Positions 7,697-17,789 are shown, counted from the first letter of the stretch. The stretch is 64,000 nt of DNA from Vibrio algarum (GCF_028204155.1 NZ_JAQLOI010000001.1:2604001-2668000), one strand, 5' to 3'. A program made the numbers and translations. Notes: generated from the letters alone by a model not told the origin.

Positions 7697-8851
7697 CTAA
7701 CCTGTATGATTTTTTTCTGAAAAATGAATGATACTATTCACTAAATTATTGATTTGTTCAGTTGTATGGTTAGCGGTGAGGGTAATGCGAATTCTGCAGC
7801 TCTGTTTCGGTACCGTTGGGGGCCGTATCGCCGTTACCCAATGACCAGCTTTTTTAAGCGAGTTGGTTAATGCAAGTGTTCGATTAACATCACCACAGAT
7901 AAATGGTTTTATTGGGGTTTGTGTCTCTACAAATCCAGGAACAGTAGACAAAGCCGAATTATAGGTTTCATATAAACTCATCAATTGGTCTCTGCGCCAT
8001 TGTTGATTTTGAAGCATCAACGAAGCATGTGTCAAAGCATGAGCTTGGCTTGGAGGCATCGCGGTCGAATAGACATGATGTCTTGCGAACTGCGATAAAT
8101 AGTCTCCTAGCCTTGCACTGCAGAGAACTGCTGCGCCTGAAAGCCCAAAGGCTTTACCAAATGTCACAACCAATATTTGAGGTTTAACATTCGCTTCATC
8201 GCAAGACCCTGCACCATTTTCACCGAGCACACCTACGCCATGAGCGTCGTCAACCATTAACCAATTACCGCTTTGACTCGTCACTTTAGCTATACCACTT
8301 AAAGGTGCAAGATCGCCATCCATGCTAAATACACCTTCTGTTACTACCAGGCTTTGCTGTTCTTTGGTTAATATCTCATTCAAGTGCTGTGTATCATTGT
8401 GCTTAAATCGCTTCATCGAAGCAGGGCTTAGTATCCCCGCCTCCATTAACGACGCATGATTCAGTTTATCTTGAACCAATACGTCATGTTTTTCTAATAA
8501 TGAAAATAGCACCGCTTGGTTTGCACTAAAACCCGAACTAAATAGAATCGCTCTATCGAAACCAAGCCAGTCGCAAAGGGTATCTTCAAGCCTGCGATGA
8601 GCCGCAGAGAAACCAGTAACTAACGGAGATGCCCCGCTGCCTGCCCCATATTTATCAATACCTTCTTGCCATGCTTTTGACAGCTCTTTTGAGCTCGCCA
8701 ACCCCATATAGTCATTACTCGAAAAATTCGTGTAACACGTATCTTCGAAGCTAAAAACAGGCTGGTTTCCAGCGTCAATTACCGTTAATTTACGATCTAA
8801 AGCGGCAGATTTTCTAGCTTCTAAAGCGGCATCAATTCGATGACTAAACAC
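7697..8851 (-). CDS. bioF: 8-amino-7-oxononanoate synthase
   Basis: BioF is a PLP enzyme that condenses pimeloyl-ACP with alanine, releasing CO2. The PLP lysine lies in VTFGKAFGLSGAAV (about residue 233), and VVTEGVFSMDGDLAP and MVDDAHGVGV are family signatures. It is 384 residues long and starts with GTG, five bases after bioB. The N-terminus (MFSHRIDAALEARK) aligns with the known family start. It forms a tight operon with bioB, bioC and bioD. Confidence 0.96.
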   Translation of the reverse strand: MFSHRIDAALEARKSAALDRKLTVIDAGNQPVFSFEDTCYTNFSSNDYMGLASSKELSKAWQEGIDKYGAGSGASPLVTGFSAAHRRLEDTLCDWLGFDRAILFSSGFSANQAVLFSLLEKHDVLVQDKLNHASLMEAGILSPASMKRFKHNDTQHLNEILTKEQQSLVVTEGVFSMDGDLAPLSGIAKVTSQSGNWLMVDDAHGVGVLGENGAGSCDEANVKPQILVVTFGKAFGLSGAAVLCSARLGDYLSQFARHHVYSTAMPPSQAHALTHASLMLQNQQWRRDQLMSLYETYNSALSTVPGFVETQTPIKPFICGDVNRTLALTNSLKKAGHWVTAIRPPTVPKQSCRIRITLTANHTTEQINNLVNSIIHFSEKNHTG

Positions 8852-8856
8852 AAGAT

Positions 8857-9909
8857 TTAAACACTAGCATCATAAAACAGGTCATCTTTTGTTGGTCGAG
8901 CGGCAACGCGCTCTATCACTTGGTCAAGTAGCTCACTTTCCTGAACTTGATCCGGTTTTTGGCTAACCTCAACACTGTTAATCCCCAATTTTTTGAACAG
9001 TTGCATATCGCTATCCTCGTCTGGATTCGGCGTCGTTAATAACTTACAACCATAAAACACCGAATTCGCACCAGCCATGAAGCAGAGTGCTTGCATCTGT
9101 TCATTCATGCTTTCGCGGCCTGCAGAAAGCCTAACTGCTGATTCTGGCATCATAATGCGTGCAACTGCGATAAGACGAATAAAGTCGAACGGCTCAACAT
9201 CTTCAGCTTCTTCTAACGGTGTGCCTTGTACCTTCACCAACATATTTATTGGTACACTTTCAGGATGAACAGGGAGGTTCGCTAATTCAACAAACAGACT
9301 GGCACGATCATTCACGCTCTCGCCCATCCCAATTATTCCGCCGGAACAGATCTTCATACCTGAATCGCGCACATGAGATAAGGTATCTAAACGGTCTTGA
9401 TAGGTACGAGTTGTGATGATTTTTCCATAATATTCTGGCGAGGTGTCTAGGTTATGATTGTAATAATCTAGTCCAGCATCTGCCAAATCAACCGCTTGTT
9501 CTGGTGTGAGCATACCCAGAGTCATACAGGTTTCTAACCCCATATCTTTAACACCTTTAATCATATCTTTTAGATATGGCATATCGCGTTCTTTTGGGTT
9601 TTTCCATGCCGCTCCCATGCAGAATCGAGTAGAGCCTGAATTCTTAGCTTTTTCAGCGGCATCTAGGACACTTTGTACTTCCATCAGCCTCTCACGATCT
9701 ACATCGGTACGGTAATGCGCACTTTGAGGGCAATATTTACAATCTTCAGGACAAGCACCTGTCTTGATTGAGAGAAGAGTACTAACTTGCACATAGTTAT
9801 GTTGCTGATGTTGCCGATGGATCTTTTGTGCTTCAAACAACAAGTCCATAAAAGGCATTTCTAGTAATGTACGAACTTCTTCAACTTCCCAATTATGACG
9901 AACTTCCAC
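8857..9909 (-). CDS. bioB: Biotin synthase (radical SAM)
   Basis: BioB inserts sulfur into dethiobiotin to make biotin. The radical SAM cluster motif CPEDCKYCPQS (about residues 53-63) holds the CxxxCxxC that binds the 4Fe-4S cluster; later conserved cysteines and AGRESMN bind the auxiliary 2Fe-2S cluster that donates sulfur. The 350-residue length is typical. It is the promoter-proximal gene of bioBFCD and is divergent from bioA, with a BirA-like operator in between. Confidence 0.97.
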   Translation of the reverse strand: MEVRHNWEVEEVRTLLEMPFMDLLFEAQKIHRQHQQHNYVQVSTLLSIKTGACPEDCKYCPQSAHYRTDVDRERLMEVQSVLDAAEKAKNSGSTRFCMGAAWKNPKERDMPYLKDMIKGVKDMGLETCMTLGMLTPEQAVDLADAGLDYYNHNLDTSPEYYGKIITTRTYQDRLDTLSHVRDSGMKICSGGIIGMGESVNDRASLFVELANLPVHPESVPINMLVKVQGTPLEEAEDVEPFDFIRLIAVARIMMPESAVRLSAGRESMNEQMQALCFMAGANSVFYGCKLLTTPNPDEDSDMQLFKKLGINSVEVSQKPDQVQESELLDQVIERVAARPTKDDLFYDASV

Positions 9910-9987
9910 GTGATGCTTCCTTTAGTAATTTTATCAGTCGCTGGTAATTTTTCTTAATACTTGGCTAGTCTACTGATAAGCTTTAGA

Positions 9988-10021
9988 CTGTCAACAAAAC
10001 TAAATACGCTAAAGTTTACAT
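9988..10021. promoter_or_regulatory. Candidate BirA operator between bioB and bioA
   Basis: The half-sites TGTCAAC (9989-9995) and GTTTACA (10014-10020), 18 bases apart, match the known gammaproteobacterial BirA operator core (TGTAAAC and GTTTACA with similar spacing). It lies in the divergent promoter region, so biotin-bound BirA would repress both transcription directions, as in E. coli. Confidence 0.7.
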
Positions 10022-10051
10022 TCGAATAAAAAATACACAACAAGAGTACGC

Positions 10052-11329
10052 ATGGACTTAAAATTTGATCAAAAACACATTTGGCACCCTTATACGTCAA
10101 CTATTAATCCATTAACTTGCTACCCAGTTATGAGTGCAAATGGGGTGGAAATACAATTGGAAACTGGAGAGGTTTTAGTTGACGGCATGTCCTCTTGGTG
10201 GTCTACCATTCACGGCTATAATCACCCGCACCTCAACCAAGCCGCGCATACTCAAATCGATAAGGTTTCTCACATCATGTTTGGTGGGATTACTCATCAA
10301 CCTGCTATAGACCTGTGTAAAAAATTGATTCAATTAACACCCACTCGTCTGCAACATGTCTTTCTTGCTGATTCAGGTTCGGTTGCGGTTGAAGTCAGCC
10401 TGAAAATGGCATTGCAATACTGGCACGCTAAAGGAGAGCCTAGGTCTAAATTTCTTACCTTACGCGATGGCTATCATGGTGATACTTTTGCTGCAATGTC
10501 TGTCACTGACCCAGATAATTCTATGCATAGCCTTTACAAAGGGTTCCTTCCAGAGCATATATTTGCTGACTCGCCAAAAACAGGATACTGGCAAGACTGG
10601 GACGACGCAGATATTGTCGACTTTAAGAAAAAAATAACTAAAAACCACAATCAGATTGCAGCGGTAATATTAGAACCTATAGTTCAAGGTGCAGGGGGTA
10701 TGCGGATCTATCACCCAGAATTCCTTAGACAAGTCCGGGCACTATGCGATGAATTCAACGTTTTGCTCATTCTCGATGAGATAGCAACGGGCTTTGGTCG
10801 AACAGGTAAACTATTTGCGTGCGAACATGCCGATATTCAGCCGGATATTTTATGCTTAGGCAAAGCCATTACTGGCGGTTATATGACTTTATCTGCTACT
10901 TTAACGACGAAAGTTGTCGCGGATACTGTCTGCGGAGGAGATGCAGGATGCTTTATGCATGGCCCAACCTTTATGGGGAACCCTCTAGCCTGTGCAGTTG
11001 CTAACGCTAGTATGGAACTCATTGAAACCGGCGACTGGCAAAAGCAAACGGCAATGATCGAATCTCTTTTCGCTAAGAAATTGCCAGAATTAAATATATA
11101 TGAATTAGTTCAAGATACACGTTGGTTGGGAGCAATAGGTGTCATAGAAACAAAAAAAGCGGTCAATATGGAAGTGATACAAAAGTTTTTTGTTGATAAT
11201 GGTGTTTGGATACGACCTTTCGGCAAACTTATTTACATTATGCCTCCATTTATTAGTGAACCCGAACAGGTAAGTAAGCTCATTGAAGTAATTGAAAAAG
11301 CGCTACAGAACGAAGCGTGCTTTATATAA
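10052..11329 (+). CDS. bioA: Adenosylmethionine-8-amino-7-oxononanoate aminotransferase
   Basis: BioA transfers an amino group from SAM to 8-amino-7-oxononanoate, giving diaminopelargonic acid, the substrate of BioD. It is a class III PLP aminotransferase of 425 residues. The PLP lysine lies in LGKAITGGYM (about residue 271), ILDEIATGFGRTG holds the PLP-contacting aspartate, and the N-terminus HIWHPYTSTINP is the usual BioA start. It is transcribed away from bioBFCD under the shared operator. A hairpin terminator lies about 125 bases downstream. Confidence 0.97.
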   Translation: MDLKFDQKHIWHPYTSTINPLTCYPVMSANGVEIQLETGEVLVDGMSSWWSTIHGYNHPHLNQAAHTQIDKVSHIMFGGITHQPAIDLCKKLIQLTPTRLQHVFLADSGSVAVEVSLKMALQYWHAKGEPRSKFLTLRDGYHGDTFAAMSVTDPDNSMHSLYKGFLPEHIFADSPKTGYWQDWDDADIVDFKKKITKNHNQIAAVILEPIVQGAGGMRIYHPEFLRQVRALCDEFNVLLILDEIATGFGRTGKLFACEHADIQPDILCLGKAITGGYMTLSATLTTKVVADTVCGGDAGCFMHGPTFMGNPLACAVANASMELIETGDWQKQTAMIESLFAKKLPELNIYELVQDTRWLGAIGVIETKKAVNMEVIQKFFVDNGVWIRPFGKLIYIMPPFISEPEQVSKLIEVIEKALQNEACFI

Positions 11330-11359
11330 CATGTGAAAATGGGAGTTTTGCTGATATTA

Positions 11360-11382
11360 AATCCCTACTTTCGTGAAAATGA
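11360..11382 (+). repeat. Degenerate copy of a Vibrio-type palindromic repeat
   Basis: The stretch resembles ATTCCCACTTTCGTGGGAAT with several changes and one extra base. Better copies lie at 19801-19850 and 25369-25392. Such short palindromes are common between vibrio genes. Confidence 0.45.
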
Positions 11383-11397
11383 TATTGTGATTAAAAT

Positions 11398-11434
11398 TTG
11401 GGCGGACAGACACCAATTTGGGTGGTCAAACACC
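11398..11434 (+). repeat. Two-copy 20-bp-period repeat between bioA and serS
   Basis: TTGGGCGGACAGACACC (11398-11414) and TTGGGTGGTCAAACACC (11418-11434) are related copies 20 bases apart. The reverse reading (GGTGTCTGTCCGCCC) resembles REP sequences I associate with REP-associated tyrosine transposases; no transposase gene is present here. Confidence 0.5.
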
Positions 11435-11451
11435 TGAAGGAAGAAACGATC

Positions 11452-11485
11452 AAAAAAGCCGACATATCCTGTCGGCTTTCATTTA
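11452..11485. terminator. Terminator between convergent bioA and serS
   Basis: GCCGACA and TGTCGGC form a 7-bp stem around TATCC, flanked by an A-run and a short T-run. It lies just past the serS stop, so its main role is probably ending serS, and possibly bioA as well. Confidence 0.8.
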
Positions 11486-11504
11486 CATATCGAAGGAGTT
11501 TACC

Positions 11505-12797
11505 TTATCCGATATAAGTTAATCCATTCATGTACTTACGTAGTACTTCAGGGATCTCAATACGTCCATCTGCCTGCTGATTGTTCTCTAGTATTGCCAC
11601 CATAGTGCGGCCAACAGCCAAACCAGAACCATTCAGTGTATGTACAAGTTCAGGTTTCTTTTCACCTTTACGACGGAAACGAGCTTGCATACGACGTGCT
11701 TGGAAGTCCCACATGTTAGAACATGAAGATATTTCACGGTAGGTTTCTTGAGCAGGTACCCACACTTCTAAATCGTAGGTTTTACGTGCACCAAAACCCA
11801 TATCGCCAGTACAAAGTACGACTTTGCGGTAAGGAAGTCCTAACAGTTGCAATACTTTTTCTGCATGGCCAGTGAGTTCTTCTAATGCATTCATTGAATC
11901 TTCAGGCTTAGTGATCTGTACAAGCTCTACTTTATCAAATTGGTGCATACGAATAAGGCCACGTGTATCACGGCCATAAGAACCGGCTTCTGAACGGAAA
12001 CAAGGCGTATGTGCCGTCATTTTGAGTGGCAAATCGGCTTCGTCAGAAATAGTATCACGTACCATATTTGTAACCGGTACTTCTGCCGTTGGAATCAAAC
12101 ACATACCCTGACCTTCTTCAGTCGCAGGTTTAGTGTGGAATAAGTCCTCACCAAACTTTGGTAGTTGACCTGTACCATACAGACTATCGTGATTCACTAA
12201 ATACGGTACATACATTTCTGTATAGCCGTGTTGCTCAGTGTGAAGATCAAGCATGAACTGAGCAATCGAACGATGCAGTCGTGCAAATTGGCCTTTCATT
12301 ACGATAAAACGAGAACCTGAGATTTTAACAGCACTTTGAAAATCAAGACCGTCAGCCATTTCACCTAAATCAACATGATCTTTTAGTTCAAAATCATAAG
12401 CTTTGGGTTCACCCCAACGCGCAACTTCGACGTTTTCAGATTCATCTTTACCATTAGGTACTGAATCATCGGGTAAGTTTGGAATAGAAAGCGTAATATT
12501 TTCAAGCTGAACCTGTAACTCAGCAAGGGCTTTTTTCCCTTCTTCTAGCTCACTACCAAGGTTACCGACTTCGGCAAGAATTCGAGCAGCTTCATCATGG
12601 TCGCCTTTTGCTTTCGCTTGACCAATGGACTTCGAACGGGAATTACGTAGCGCTTGTAGCTCTTCAGTTTTAACTTGAAGGGACTTACGTTGTTCTTCAA
12701 GCTCACGAATTTTCTCTACATCGAGGGTGAAGCCTCGACGGGCTAGTTTTTCAGCTGTTTCATCCAGCTCAGTTCGAAGTATTTTAGAATCCAGCAT
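11505..12797 (-). CDS. serS: Seryl-tRNA synthetase
   Basis: SerS charges tRNA-Ser with serine and also supplies Ser-tRNA for selenocysteine synthesis. The 430-residue protein has the family's N-terminal antiparallel coiled-coil arm (about residues 25-105) that grips the tRNA long arm. A class II catalytic core follows, with motif 2 near CFRSEAGSYGRDTRG and motif 3 near GSGLAVGRTMVAILEN. Length and start (MLDSKILRTELDE) are canonical. It lies downstream of rarA on the same strand, as in other gammaproteobacteria (lolA-rarA-serS). It is essential and intact. Confidence 0.98.
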   Translation of the reverse strand: MLDSKILRTELDETAEKLARRGFTLDVEKIRELEEQRKSLQVKTEELQALRNSRSKSIGQAKAKGDHDEAARILAEVGNLGSELEEGKKALAELQVQLENITLSIPNLPDDSVPNGKDESENVEVARWGEPKAYDFELKDHVDLGEMADGLDFQSAVKISGSRFIVMKGQFARLHRSIAQFMLDLHTEQHGYTEMYVPYLVNHDSLYGTGQLPKFGEDLFHTKPATEEGQGMCLIPTAEVPVTNMVRDTISDEADLPLKMTAHTPCFRSEAGSYGRDTRGLIRMHQFDKVELVQITKPEDSMNALEELTGHAEKVLQLLGLPYRKVVLCTGDMGFGARKTYDLEVWVPAQETYREISSCSNMWDFQARRMQARFRRKGEKKPELVHTLNGSGLAVGRTMVAILENNQQADGRIEIPEVLRKYMNGLTYIG

Positions 12798-12903
12798 TGC
12801 TAATCCTATGCTTTTAGTTGTGAAAAAACGCGCTGATTATTGACATCAAAATCAGTATCAACACGTTATAGAATAATTAATCGGGTAAGATATCCAAAAA
12901 GTA

Positions 12904-14253
12904 CTACTTTTCATAGCGCTTTTGTGTGCTTTTTTCATCTAAAGAGGCAAGATAATCTAACTTTTCACCAATTTTTGTTTCCAAGCCTCGATTTGTCGGA
13001 TAGTAGTAGCGAGTATCTTCCATTTCTTCTGGGAAATAGTTCTCTCCGGCAGCATAAGCATTGGGTTCATCATGCGCATATCGATACTCTGCCCCATAAC
13101 CCAGATCTTTCATTAAGCTGGTGGGGGCATTTCGTAAATGATGAGGCACTTCATATTCAGGCTGGTTATGAGCATCATTTAACGCTTGTTTCCATGCTGA
13201 ATAAACCGCGTTGCTTTTAGGCGCACAAGCCAAGTAAACAATTGCTTGGGCGATGGCTCTTTCCCCTTCAGCTGGACCTATTCTAGTAAAGCAGTCCCAC
13301 GCAGATACCGCTATTTGCATTGCCCGAGGATCAGCATTACCAATATCTTCTGACGCAATGGCAAGAAGCCGTCTTACGATATAAAGAGGGTCGCACCCCG
13401 CAGCCATCATTCGAGCAGACCAATATAGTGCCGCGTCTGGGTTTGAACCACGAATCGACTTATGAACCGCGGATATTAAGTCATACCAAATATCACCTTT
13501 ATTATCAAAACGAGATATTTTCTCACCAGCAACTTCCGCTAGCAATGACAATGTGATTTGTTTAATACCCGCTTCGTTTTCTTCTGCCATGTCATAGAGC
13601 AATTCAAGATAATTGAGAGACATTCGTGCATCACCATTAACTAACTCTGCTAATCGGTCTAACACGTTATCTGCAAAATGGGCTTCTATTTTTCCTAAGC
13701 CACGCTCTTTATCTTGCGCAGCTTGATCAATGACAGAAAGGATATCTTCATGAATTAAAGAGGTTAATTTATAAACTCTTGCCCTTGATAACAAAGCGTT
13801 ATTTAGCTCAAAAGATGGATTTTCAGTCGTTGCACCAATAAAAGTGATCGTCCCATCTTCGATATGCGGTAAAAACGCGTCTTGCTGACTTTTATTAAAT
13901 CGATGGACTTCATCAACGAATAGTATGGTTCTGTGCCCTACTAGCTTATTTTCTCGTGCCTTTTCGATAGCAATGCGTATATCTTTAACACCGGAAGTCA
14001 CGGCAGAAACTCGTTCAACCTCAGCATTTGCATAGTTTGCAGCTACTTCTGCAAGGGTTGTCTTTCCGGTACCGGGAGGCCCCCAAAGAATCATTGAGTG
14101 TATATGCCCCGCTTCCAAAGCCCTTCGTAAAGGTTTGCCTTGTCCAAGAATGTGTTGCTGACCAATATACTGCTCGACGGTCATTGGTCGCATTCTCGCA
14201 GCTAATGGGCGAAAGTCTTCATCGGCCGTAAAATCTAGGCTATAATTACTCAA
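12904..14253 (-). CDS. rarA: Replication-associated recombination protein A (AAA+ ATPase)
   Basis: RarA (MgsA) is a clamp-loader-like AAA+ ATPase acting at stalled replication forks. The 449-residue protein shows Walker A GPPGTGKTT (about residues 57-65), Walker B LFVDEVHRFN, sensor 1 GATTENPSFELN, and the arginine finger in LLSRARVY. The C-terminal half contains the tetramerisation region. It sits between lolA and serS, the conserved order in gammaproteobacteria. About 100 bases separate it from serS. Confidence 0.95.
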   Translation of the reverse strand: MSNYSLDFTADEDFRPLAARMRPMTVEQYIGQQHILGQGKPLRRALEAGHIHSMILWGPPGTGKTTLAEVAANYANAEVERVSAVTSGVKDIRIAIEKARENKLVGHRTILFVDEVHRFNKSQQDAFLPHIEDGTITFIGATTENPSFELNNALLSRARVYKLTSLIHEDILSVIDQAAQDKERGLGKIEAHFADNVLDRLAELVNGDARMSLNYLELLYDMAEENEAGIKQITLSLLAEVAGEKISRFDNKGDIWYDLISAVHKSIRGSNPDAALYWSARMMAAGCDPLYIVRRLLAIASEDIGNADPRAMQIAVSAWDCFTRIGPAEGERAIAQAIVYLACAPKSNAVYSAWKQALNDAHNQPEYEVPHHLRNAPTSLMKDLGYGAEYRYAHDEPNAYAAGENYFPEEMEDTRYYYPTNRGLETKIGEKLDYLASLDEKSTQKRYEK

Positions 14254-14297
14254 GTTAACGCCCTATTCGCTCAATAAGCTTCGTTATGATGACGTTA

Positions 14298-14897
14298 TTA
14301 ATTCCTTTGGTCATCGACTTCTACACCGTCTGGAATAGTAAAGACAAATCGGTCCTTATTTGGAACCGTGTTACTGTAATTGTTGAAAATAAACTGACCT
14401 TTTTGTCCGTCCTGTTCAATAACATTAAAGCCGTTAATGACACCAGAACCATCTACATCAACCTCAAACTGGCCTTGATTCGAATCGATGGCTGTTGGTG
14501 TTAATGTAAAAACATTACCCTGTTGAGATACTAAATAGTTGTCCCAGTCACTTGCTCTATTTCGGGTAAGAAGTACAAATGGCGTTTGGGCAGTCGCTTG
14601 CTCTTGCCAGTAGATACTAACCTGCTCTACAAATGGGCTGTAGTACCAAAGCGTTTCCCCATTAGAAACCAATACGTTCTCATCAGGCATGATTGTTGTC
14701 CAACGGAACAAGCTTGGGCGAGCAATCTCTACCGTTCCTTCTCCTTCCATCAATACTTCATTATCAGGACTGATGACTGTTTGAGAAAATGAGGCGCTAA
14801 AACCATTGGTTTTAGAAAGGCGCTCACTGAGTTCATCTTTAGGTGAGGCGACAGCCGTAAAGCTAATAAGACAGATTATCGCTAAAATTTTATTCAT
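14298..14897 (-). CDS. lolA: Outer-membrane lipoprotein carrier protein
   Basis: LolA is the periplasmic chaperone that carries lipoproteins from the LolCDE exporter to LolB at the outer membrane. The 199-residue protein starts with a cleavable signal peptide (MNKILAIICLISFTAVAS). The mature sequence has the half-barrel fold's conserved features, for example PSLFRWTTIMPDENVLVSNG and LWYYSPFVEQ. It lies 57 bases after ftsK on the same strand and before rarA, the usual gene order. It is essential in most Gram-negative bacteria and intact here. Confidence 0.96.
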   Translation of the reverse strand: MNKILAIICLISFTAVASPKDELSERLSKTNGFSASFSQTVISPDNEVLMEGEGTVEIARPSLFRWTTIMPDENVLVSNGETLWYYSPFVEQVSIYWQEQATAQTPFVLLTRNRASDWDNYLVSQQGNVFTLTPTAIDSNQGQFEVDVDGSGVINGFNVIEQDGQKGQFIFNNYSNTVPNKDRFVFTIPDGVEVDDQRN

Positions 14898-14954
14898 TTA
14901 TAAACCTAGTGTTGTTTATCTTCCACTTAAGACTCACCTAAGTGAGCTTAGTTC

Positions 14955-17789
14955 CTATTCTTTAGGTGGCGCAGGAGCCAAAACTTCTCGGTTACCATTA
15001 TGACCTGGAGCACTGACTATACCTTGTGCCTCTAGCTGCTCTATAATTCGTGCTGCTCGGTTGTATCCAATTTTGAAACGACGTTGAACACCAGAAACAG
15101 AGCCGCGACGACTGTGTACCACATGCTCGACCACCTGATCAAACAAAGGATCTACATCTTCATCGCTTTCCAAACTCTCACCGGGTAGCAAGGTATCTGG
15201 CGTTTGCTCGCCATTTATAATTTCTTCGATATAGTTAGGCTGACCTCTTGCTTTCCAATCGTTAACGACAGCATGCACATCATCATCTGAAGCGAAAGCA
15301 CCATGTACACGAGTAGTATGGCTGGAGCCTGGAGGTAAATAGAGCATATCACCCATACCAAGTAGAGATTCAGCCCCTCCTTGATCAAGGATGGTTCTTG
15401 AATCTGTTTTTGTAGAAACCGTGAACGCTACTCGGGTAGGTATATTAGCTTTAATAAGGCCAGTAATAACGTCCACAGAAGGGCGTTGAGTGGCGAGAAT
15501 TAAGTGAATACCGGCAGCTCGAGCTTTCTGAGCTAAGCGGGCGATTAACTCTTCTACTTTTTTACCGACCACCATGATTAGGTCGGCAAATTCGTCTACT
15601 ACAACGACTATATATGGCAGCTTCTCAAGCAGTGGTGGAACTTGATCCATACTATCTCCGGCTTGCCACAGCGGGTCATGGATCGGGTGGCCTGCATCTG
15701 CTGCCATTTTTAATTTTTCGTTGAAGCCTTTTACATTACGTACACCTAGCGCAGACATCAGTTTATATCGACGCTCCATTTCACCAACACACCAACGCAG
15801 TGCATTAGAAGCGTCTTTCATGTCGGTAACCACTTCCGACAGAAGATGTGGAATGCCTTCGTAAATTGAAAGTTCCAGCATTTTAGGGTCAATCATGATG
15901 AAGCGCAGATCTTCTGGTTTTGCTTTATACAGCATACTCAAAATCATGACATTCACACCTACCGATTTACCAGAACCGGTTGTACCGGCGACCAGTACGT
16001 GAGGCATTTTAGCGATATCAGCGATAACCGCTTCACCCGCTATATCCTGCCCCATTACAACGGTAGTTGGAGAAGTAGACTCTTGGAAAATTTTGCTGTT
16101 TACCACATCAGAAAAATAAACGGTTTGGCGGGTAACATTTGGTAACTCAAGCCCTACATAAGGCTTACCCGGAATAACCTCTACAACCCTAACTGCCATT
16201 GCAGAAAGAGATCGCGCTAAATCCATGGATAAGCTAGAAATTCGACTTACTTTTACACCAGGGGCTAGATCTAACTCAAAACGAGTAATAACAGGGCCAG
16301 GGAAGATATCAACCACTCTGGCTTTAATTTTGTAATCTTCAAGTTTTGATTCAACTAAACGAGCTATTTCTTCCAGCGCTGCTCTGTCTATGTGGTTCTC
16401 ACGCTTTTCTGGATGATAGAGAAGCTCTAACGTTGGTAGCGGTGTCGTAGGCACGGGGAGATTTGTCTGTTTTTGAACGAGAAATGGATTTTGTTCCCCC
16501 GCCATATTTTGTTGAGCTTCAGCAACCAGGTCTTGAAACGCTTTAACATCAACATCTCCTAGCTCATCTGCGGCTACATCGTCGCTCTCATCAATGACAA
16601 CTTCTTCTGCTGTATTTTCTTGAGCTAGTGTGTTTTCTTGAACTTCAACCGGTTCTGTTACGTCTTGCGATAGACTTAGTTCAGTGGTAGTCACTGTAGG
16701 GGTATAGCTCGGTTCTGCTATTTCATCATCCATTAGATGATCAAGTGCTTCTTTTGATATCGAGGGCTCAATTTTTTCTTCAGCAACTACGTTATTAACG
16801 ATAGAGTTAAACGAGCTCGGTGTATCTAACGTAACATCATTAGATATTGGCTGAGCAGTTTGATTCAATATAGGCAGATCATTGTGATCTTGCGCTTCTT
16901 GTTCTAGCTCTTCAATAGTCAAATTTAGTAGCTGAGAACGATTTGACTCTTGAGTCTCTTCGTTCGTCGGTGACACTTCTTCGCTCTCTTTAGGAATATG
17001 TATATTATACCGGCGTTGCTGACTCTCTTTTTCCTCGTCGGATATAAATCGGTGCTCGAATGGAGTGTCGACCTCATGCCCCTCGTCAACGGACAATTCT
17101 TCAACCTGAGCTTCACTGATAGATTGCAGAGTTTCTTTTGGTGAGCCACGAAGCTTATTAATACCCCATGTCAAAACACTTATAAAGCCAGAACCTAACC
17201 CTTCAACAACCGATAGCCAAGAGATTCCAGTCAAAAGTGTAAGACCTGCCCCCCACAAAAATAGAAAGACAATCGTAGTGCCTAAAAGGTTGAGCGTTGG
17301 TAGAGAAAGGCTGGTGAGAACATCTCCAATAATCCCACCGGATGAGAAATACCAAATATCATCAAAGTTGATATCAGCTAATCCGCAACTGGTAAGAATA
17401 ACCAAACTTAGACCGAGAATTCGCGTCCCCCAAAGCATTAGATCGATAGGGTCATTCTCATCTCGTTTTCTAAAAAATCCCCATGTAGAGGCACCAATAA
17501 CAACTGGCAAAGAATAAGCTAATGATCCAAAAGCAAAAAACAAGGTATCTGCGAACCATGCCCCTAACATACCTGCAGCATTATTCACCTCATTACCCCA
17601 TGAAGTTTGGGACCAAGAAGGATCTGCAGGGTTAAAGCTATACAGAGATATAGCTAAAAAAATAGCGGTAAGAGTACCAAAAATAAAGCAACACTCTCTA
17701 AGACGTTGAAATCCACTTAGACGACGTTGATTACTTTCATCTCCGGTTTTGATGATAGTTTGAACTTTGTTTTTTTGCTCTTTGAACAT
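14955..17789 (-). CDS. ftsK: DNA translocase FtsK
   Basis: FtsK couples cell division to chromosome segregation. The N-terminal domain (about residues 28-205) has four membrane segments that join the divisome. A variable acidic, glutamine-rich linker runs to about residue 430 and is much shorter than in E. coli FtsK. The motor domain follows with Walker A GTTGSGKSV and Walker B YIVVVVDEFADL. The C-terminal gamma winged helix (about 880-940, RRFKIGYNRAARIIEQL) reads KOPS sequences and activates XerCD at dif. At 944 residues it has a typical vibrio length. lolA and rarA follow, and lrp precedes it. Confidence 0.97.
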   Translation of the reverse strand: MFKEQKNKVQTIIKTGDESNQRRLSGFQRLRECCFIFGTLTAIFLAISLYSFNPADPSWSQTSWGNEVNNAAGMLGAWFADTLFFAFGSLAYSLPVVIGASTWGFFRKRDENDPIDLMLWGTRILGLSLVILTSCGLADINFDDIWYFSSGGIIGDVLTSLSLPTLNLLGTTIVFLFLWGAGLTLLTGISWLSVVEGLGSGFISVLTWGINKLRGSPKETLQSISEAQVEELSVDEGHEVDTPFEHRFISDEEKESQQRRYNIHIPKESEEVSPTNEETQESNRSQLLNLTIEELEQEAQDHNDLPILNQTAQPISNDVTLDTPSSFNSIVNNVVAEEKIEPSISKEALDHLMDDEIAEPSYTPTVTTTELSLSQDVTEPVEVQENTLAQENTAEEVVIDESDDVAADELGDVDVKAFQDLVAEAQQNMAGEQNPFLVQKQTNLPVPTTPLPTLELLYHPEKRENHIDRAALEEIARLVESKLEDYKIKARVVDIFPGPVITRFELDLAPGVKVSRISSLSMDLARSLSAMAVRVVEVIPGKPYVGLELPNVTRQTVYFSDVVNSKIFQESTSPTTVVMGQDIAGEAVIADIAKMPHVLVAGTTGSGKSVGVNVMILSMLYKAKPEDLRFIMIDPKMLELSIYEGIPHLLSEVVTDMKDASNALRWCVGEMERRYKLMSALGVRNVKGFNEKLKMAADAGHPIHDPLWQAGDSMDQVPPLLEKLPYIVVVVDEFADLIMVVGKKVEELIARLAQKARAAGIHLILATQRPSVDVITGLIKANIPTRVAFTVSTKTDSRTILDQGGAESLLGMGDMLYLPPGSSHTTRVHGAFASDDDVHAVVNDWKARGQPNYIEEIINGEQTPDTLLPGESLESDEDVDPLFDQVVEHVVHSRRGSVSGVQRRFKIGYNRAARIIEQLEAQGIVSAPGHNGNREVLAPAPPKE

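Noticed and set aside
12840..13220. 126-codon plus-strand frame opposite rarA
   Set aside because: Antisense shadow of the well-conserved rarA reading frame.
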